DNA from: Dioszegia crocea
Taxonomy: Eukaryota > Basidiomycota > Tremellomycetes > Tremellales > Bulleribasidiaceae
Length of the DNA: 64,000 nt
Assembly (NCBI GenBank): GCA_001600615.1
Contig: BCKK01000002.1
Span: forward strand, 1,642,809 to 1,706,808
Reading direction: 5' to 3'
The position numbers were made by a program, and so were the translations under genes. Within the stretch, counting starts at the first letter, position 1; every line of letters starts with the position of its first letter. The notes under the pieces were generated by a model. It had not been told where the DNA came from. It did no database searches and saw nothing but the letters and a program-made list of their open reading frames with translations. Positions 58,907 through 64,000 of this stretch are shown here, one piece after another.

Positions 58907-60930
58907 ATGGCTCTGCCGAAGAAGAAACCATCGTTACTGAAGGTCAAAAGGAAATCTGCTCAGGTAGCTTGGGACCTTCTGCCATTTGTCGTTACTTGGC
59001 TTCACGTCTTTGGGTCGCCATACACGAAGGTTGAGGAGAGCTTCACGCTTCACGCGGTACATGATGTGCTTGCTCATGGGTTATGGCCGGGGCAGCTGAC
59101 AAAGGTACGTCGCGGCTTTCAGCTTCGTCAAACCTCTTATGAACATAGCTGATACGTCAGTGGGACCATGTTACATTCCCAGGCGCAGTACCGAGGTCCT
59201 TCTTACCGTCACTGATACTTGGTGGTATCTCTTACCCTATCGTGAAAGTCGCCTCCATGCTTGGGCTGGTCCGCAACAAGCTGGATATTCAGATTATCAG
59301 TGAGTTGTATAGTGGAGTTCGGAGCGGAAAGAGCACGACTGAGCATGTCCAGTAAGACTAGTATTGGCGTCTGTATTCTCCGCCTCATTTGCCCAACTCG
59401 CCAAATCGCTGCGATTCCGATACGGCCAAACCACCAGGATATGGTTCGTGCTATTGAGCTTGACGCAATTCCACGTGCCGTACTATGCCGGACGGACGCT
59501 ACCGAACTTTACAGCTTTGCCAGGAGGTGAGGAACGCTCTTCATCGAGCTCCGGAGCCATACTGACATCCTGGCAGTTTATTTCTCGCTAGCTTGGATCA
59601 TTCGCGCTGGCGCTACCTCTATCCCCGCTCCCATCCGCCGCAAGAGAATTCGAATGGCCATTGTCCTTCTCACTTTCCTAACGACAAACACCCGGCTCGA
59701 AATCGCAGCTCTACTTCTTCCATTGACTTTGAGCCTCGTGGTCAGCGGAATGACGACTTTGAGTGATGCAGTTGTATCCGGTGCTGTTGGCGGAACTGGA
59801 GCTCTGTGTATGTCCCCTCCAACGAAAAGGTCGATGCTGACAATCCAGTGCTCTCCGGACCGATAGACTATCTCCTCTGGTCCCCCGCACTTCCACATCC
59901 CTCCCTTCCGACATTCACCTCTGCCTGGCAATTCATCTGGCCCGAGCTTGCATCGATGCATTACAACCTCCTCCAAGGTCAATCGGCAAATTGGGGCATC
60001 ATGAGCCGGCATTACTACTTCACGAACTCTCTCCCTAAGCTATTGATGGGCTCTCTACCGCTCGCCGGTCTCGGCGTCTTGATGGTACTTGCTGCTCGAC
60101 AGGGCGTGGGGCGGCAATGGGTGGGATTGGGACATGCCAAGGGGATATCAGAAGTTGTAGGACAATTAGGTCTAGGAGTTGGAGTCGTTGGGCTCGTAGG
60201 CGGACTCAGCGCCGTCGGACATAAAGAGTGGAGATTTGTGGTGTATGCCGTTCCGGTATTCAACATAGTGGCTGCGATGGCTGCTGCAGCTATGTGAGTT
60301 AGTCCCTCTGCCCGACGTGGACTCAGCTGACGTTCATCAGATGGTCAACCCCACAAATCCGCATACGGCCGCTACTTCGATTGGGCCTCGTGGGTATCTT
60401 GTCGCTGCAATTGCTCGCGACTGGCTTCTTGACGTTCATATCTACCAACAACTACCCGGGAGGAGAGGTTTGGAAAGCCCTAGATTCTATAGGTACCCGC
60501 AGAGATCAGGCTGGACCCGGTATGCTCCCCAATGTTCATGTCTGCCTAGTTGAACTTCCAGCTAACATATGCAGTGACAGTACACTTCTCCTCCTATCCG
60601 CTCCAGACCGGCGCCTCTCTCTTCACCTTCATACACGACTCAGCCTTCCCTCAACTTTCAGCGGACGGATCGGCGATATCAGCAACATCAGTCCCACGCA
60701 ATTCGTCCCAGTGGATCTATTCCAAGGCTGAAGATCCGGCACTTCTAACGCCCGAAGGTGCGAGAGAGGCGGGGATGGATTTGGTTGTTTTGGAGAGTGG
60801 AGCCGAGGATGGATGGGTGCGAGGGGGGTGGACAGTCGTGCAGGTTATCGAAGGGTTGAAGGGTGTCAGAAGAGGAGGGAAGTTTGGCGTACGGGTGGAA
60901 TGGGACAAAAAGGTCGTCATACTGGGTTAG
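58907..60930 (+). CDS. ALG12: Dolichyl-P-Man alpha-1,6-mannosyltransferase ALG12
   Basis: Adds the eighth mannose to the lipid-linked oligosaccharide in the ER lumen. It belongs to the GT22 (PIG-M/ALG9-like) family. The start MALPKKKPSLLKVKRKSAQV precedes the first helix, then the GT22 signature: WLHVFGSPYTKVEESFTLHA, VHDVLAHG, and WDHVTFPGAVPRSFLPSLI. Later: TQFHVPYYAGRTLPNFTALP, TNTRLEIAALLLPL, PIDYLLWSPALPHP with WPELASMHYNLLQGQSANWG, HYYFTNSLPKLL and the HKEWRF motif. The lumenal end has VTVHFSSYPLQTGASLFTF. About eight short introns. The start is chosen as the ATG nearest the first helix; the upstream frame is open. Confidence 0.92.
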
Positions 60931-61224
60931 GCGGATATAGTCTAGACGTCTGTGTAAGATTGGGATATTGTCGGCTCCCTCACCCTGATCTGATAGCGCT
61001 GTCAGAAAGCAGAGGCACCTTCATATGGTCCACTAGTAACTACGCCACATTCCTTCAAAGTCCCCCGGAACCTTAATCTTCCTTCACTGGCAACCAAAAC
61101 AGCTCTGCACACTTCACTCGCTCCTTCATCATTGTGCATTACATCCTTCCACCACCGGTCACGCCAAGGCCCCTTCTCCGAGGTCGGATCATCTCTCAGC
61201 TTCCGACATCAGACTTGTCGTAAA
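60931..61224. other. Spacer ALG12 to PCI gene
   Basis: About 294 bp, C/T-rich toward the right, as expected of a leader. No element identified. Confidence 0.5.
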
Positions 61225-63069
61225 ATGAGCCAACTCGCCCCCGGACTCCTCCCGCAATTTGTCCAACACCTAGCGACATGCTTCGCCTCGCGCCAATCTG
61301 CAAATCTAGTATCGTCCGTCCCACTAGGTCCCGAACATTCATATTGGGGTCCTCTACAGCAGGCTTTGTCGCAAGTAAGCTCTTTGCCCATTCGCAAGCA
61401 CAATGGCTCGGCCGAGCTGATAATGTAGACCCCGCCATCGGCCTTAACTCCGGAAGCTGTACTCCCCCATCTGTCCGCCATACCGACAACGACCAGAGAT
61501 ACATTCGCCTCTTTCATCCTCGCCTTGCTGGATAATATCAGGCTCTATCAGCAGCATGGTCAGATAGGCGGTCCGTCGCAGCTCCATGGAGCCCATGAGG
61601 GGGGGCAAGAGGCGTACGGGGAGTTCACAAGGCTACTGGCCGTCTATACGTGAGTCACAGCGTCACTGCATTCTATAGTCTCTCTACTGATTACCCGCAG
61701 AGAGCTAAATAGGCTGTACGGAATGTCTGCAAATGGGCCATATCTGCATCCTTTCCTAAATGGTCTAGTGCTTGAGCTAGCAAAGCGATTACTGCCAATA
61801 TCCCGGAGAGTGAGCAGCCCCGCTATCGAGTGTGAGATTCCGGCTGACCCAAATAGGCCGCCGCATTAGCTACATCACCCTCACGGGACCACGACTCATC
61901 CCGCTCGATTCAAGATACTACCCGACAAGCCATCGAGCGGTCTTTCCAAGTCTCTTCTTCGCCCGTCACGGCTGGGGAATGGGAGGCAGAGGTTGGAAAG
62001 CCGGAGTTTGTTGGGGATATAATATGGAGTCTGGCCAATATCCTGTGGAGGATATATGCAGAGGTAAGCTTTCTCCCTTCGCCTTCATCATCCGTGAGAC
62101 TTTCGTACCACACAGCTGACCATACAGCGTAAATTACACACCCAAGCTGTCGAGATTCGCCGTACACTACAATCTCTCACTCCTTCCGAAGATACCCGTC
62201 TGACTGTCCGAGGTCGGCATACCCGACAAGCAGACGTATGTGAGAGCTGGTACTGGCGCGGAAGACTAGGTGTCATTTTACTAGATATGAGAGGGGCGAA
62301 ACATGCTCTAGATAAGGCATGGAGGATATGTCCTGAAGGGGGTTGGAAGCAGAAACGGTGAGTCTCCATCTCGGACCGATTGTGTTTCTGGCCTGGAACT
62401 AAAGAGGTCAGATCAATACTCATCCGCCTTATCCCAATCAATCTCCTGCTTGGCATCTTACCCCGCCGGGGCGTATTGGAGGAGTACAACCTGCCAGAAT
62501 ATGTCGACCTGATCCGAACGTTCCGAACGGGCAATATAGCCGGATGGAGAAAAGAGCTCGAGTTGAAGAGAGAGTGGTTGAGAAGCCGGAGCGTCTGGTT
62601 GATCTTATATGAACGGGGGGAGATTCTGGTCTGGAGGAATCTATTTAGACAAACGTGAGTCGTGGAGTGAACAATGATGATTCGGGCTGACATAGATAGA
62701 TTACGGATATACTATTCGCTCGACTCTAAAACGGTGCGAAATAGATGTCCGACCTGGATTTTTACCAATACGGTTATACAGGCTTTCATTGGGTCGGGCG
62801 AAGTCGAAGAAGGCGCGATAGGAATTGAAGATATCATCTGTGTCGTCTCTAGCTTGATTGATCAGGTATGTGAAATATTCCCGCGCATGCCTGCCTACAA
62901 TCTATGGCGTCTGGACCACTCTTCAGGTTGCTAACGCGCACAGGGACTTCTTCTGGGCCAGATCGGCTATACCCAAACGGCACTCGCCATGAAACCCTCG
63001 TCGGATGGTATGGGCGGCTTCCCGAGAATATCAGCTGTGGTTCCTAGGGCCATCACGGCTGTAGTATAG
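61225..63069 (+). CDS. PCI-domain protein, Thp1/Csn12/PCID2 family
   Basis: PCI proteins of this family belong to the TREX-2 mRNA-export complex (Thp1/PCID2) or associate with the COP9 signalosome (Csn12). The start is MSQLAPGLLPQFVQHLATCF. The N-terminal helices include LLAVYTELNRLYGMSANGPY and LHPFLNGLVLELAKRLL. The TPR-like middle reads WYWRGRLGVILLDMRGAKHA and LDKAWRICPEGG. The PCI core is diagnostic: SILIRLIPINLLLGILPRRG, LEEYNLPEYVDLIRTFRTGN, WLILYERGEILVWRNLFRQ, and the winged-helix end IEDIICVVSSLIDQGLLLGQ and IGYTQTALAMKP. It ends AVVPRAITAVV. Seven or so introns. Which of the two complexes cannot be settled by eye; a 30-residue polar insert (about 61865-61960) is not typical. Confidence 0.85.
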
Positions 63070-63283
63070 GTGGAGACCTATATGTTGGATCTTGTCGATG
63101 AATATCTACAATGTTGACAAGACCCAATGACGTGCATATGGATATATCTACAAGCACTCGCATCCATGCCTTCCATCACCTTCATTACCCTGTCTCCTAA
63201 TCCAGCCTGAAATTAGACCACCTTACCCTACAAGAAAAGTGTCCACAACCCTCCTCGTTCCCCATCTGGTCACTTCGTCAAGA
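63070..63283. other. Convergent 3' spacer
   Basis: About 215 bp between two converging gene ends. No features seen. Confidence 0.5.
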
Positions 63284-64000
63284 TCACCACACGCCCAACC
63301 TCTGCTTCCGGCCCATCTGTACCACACCCTCCCTCTTCAACCTCTCCACACCTTCTTCACCCAGCGTCTCCCTCACCATTCGCATAACGTCCCCAACGCT
63401 TTTGCTGACTTTACGGCCTGTCGAGGTTGGACCTGAGCAGGAATCGGGACGGTCATGGAAGTTTAAGAGGTCGTAGAGGGATGAAATTTGGTCTGCCTGA
63501 GCAACATCAGCTTCGGTACATCTCCCATAACCGGTCCATTTCACGACGTACCTTCTGTTCCAGCGTGTCAATAACCTCCTTGAGGTGATCCGCCAATACA
63601 TGCCGCTTGGCAGCTGCACTAGTCGCCTCGAGCAATTTGTACTGATCTGCCAACTCGCAGTAGATTCTAAGCCGTGTCAGCTCTATCCCTTGTTCTCGGA
63701 CATTCAGACTCACGACTTGTAGTGCGAGAAATCATCCTCCAGCTCCCTGATGACTCGAGCGAGCACGGTCTGAGGGGGTACTTCGCCTTTACTGAATCGA
63801 AGAATCTCTTCCGGTAAATCCCCAGATCCGCGACCACCCTTCTCACTTCGAGCCTGACGCCCCGCACTGGCCGCAGCCGCATGATTCTCCATCTGAGCAA
63901 AGAACTCCGCCTCGTCCTCTGCTCGTATGGAAGGGAAGGGGCTCTCGGGACCTTCCCGTCGGTTCTTCTCCTTTCGCGTCCTTCCATCATCTCTTCTAGG
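63284..64000 (-). CDS. Cep57 microtubule-binding-domain protein, 3' part only
   Basis: The C-terminal end of a gene entering from the right edge. Visible exons read FFAQMENHAAAASAGRQARS, LPEEILRFSKGEVPPQTVLA, RVIRELEDDFSHYKS, then IYCELADQYKLLEATSAAAK, DHLKEVIDTLEQK and ADQISSLYDLLNFHDRP. This is the Cep57 C-terminal microtubule-binding pattern (LEDEF..K..Y.ELA..Y...; LE.KADQI..LYD.L). The domain is also found in fungal spindle-pole proteins such as fission yeast Ppc89. A basic tail ends GRKQRLGVW at the stop 63284-63286. Introns at about 63667-63714 and 63507-63557. Most of the protein lies outside the window. Confidence 0.75.

Noticed and set aside
1..64000. tRNA, 5S rRNA and spliceosomal RNA genes
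   Set aside because: I looked for B-box-like GGTTCGA strings and known conserved blocks on both strands. The few hits lack an A box or any clover-leaf context.
1..64000. Transposons or viral insertions
   Set aside because: No reverse transcriptase, integrase or transposase motif, no long terminal repeats and no target-site duplications were seen.

Overview
The window is nuclear DNA from a basidiomycete fungus, most likely a tremellomycete yeast. The reasons are dense genes cut by many short introns (typically about 40-60 nt, GTRAGT donors, CTGAC/CTGAT branch sites just before the AG), head-to-head promoters of 200-350 bp, and protein families in their fungal forms (NUG1, a Nud1/Cdc11 scaffold, ALG12, a Csn12/Thp1-type PCI protein, an Rds1-like ferritin-fold protein). 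Species is not identifiable from sequence alone. I see no transposon, tRNA, rRNA or CRISPR array.

Layout. 0-6 kb: the N-terminal part of a Dicer (leaves the window at base 1) and a three-RRM protein. 6.5-10 kb: a CsbD-like stress protein, a bicupin oxalate decarboxylase and a secreted alpha-carbonic anhydrase, all on minus. 10.7-20.8 kb: an unrecognised small protein, PP2A methylesterase PPE1, the large LRR scaffold Cdc11/Nud1, and the ribosome-biogenesis GTPase NUG1. 21-29 kb: a secreted ferritin-fold protein, TspO, an UNC93-like transporter and an aldo-keto reductase. 30-39.5 kb: an Argonaute with an intact DEDH slicer tetrad behind a long leader with its own intron, a Gvp36-type BAR protein, and proteasome beta2. 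40-51 kb: a BTB protein and two tandem, clearly paralogous genes of unknown function, then the Pin1-type isomerase ESS1. 52-64 kb: a small unrecognised protein, eEF1B-alpha (EFB1) whose first intron carries a U18/snR18 C/D snoRNA, a membrane-protein gene that looks broken, mitochondrial DnaJ (MDJ1), ALG12, a PCI protein of the Thp1/Csn12 family, and the 3' end of a Cep57-domain spindle-pole type protein.

How the genes relate. Dicer and Argonaute lie about 29 kb apart, so the core of an RNAi pathway is present in one stretch. Cdc11/Nud1 and the Cep57-domain protein are both expected at the spindle pole body. Most other genes are housekeeping (translation, ribosome assembly, proteasome, protein folding, N-glycosylation). 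The tandem pair at 44.9-50.6 kb is the most novel content: two proteins of roughly 600-700 residues with shared exon structure, no domain I can name in the body, and a C-terminal block resembling a HicA-like/dsRBD-like fold. Multi-exon coordinates below give the span from start to stop codon; exon joins were inferred by eye from splice signals and reading frame.
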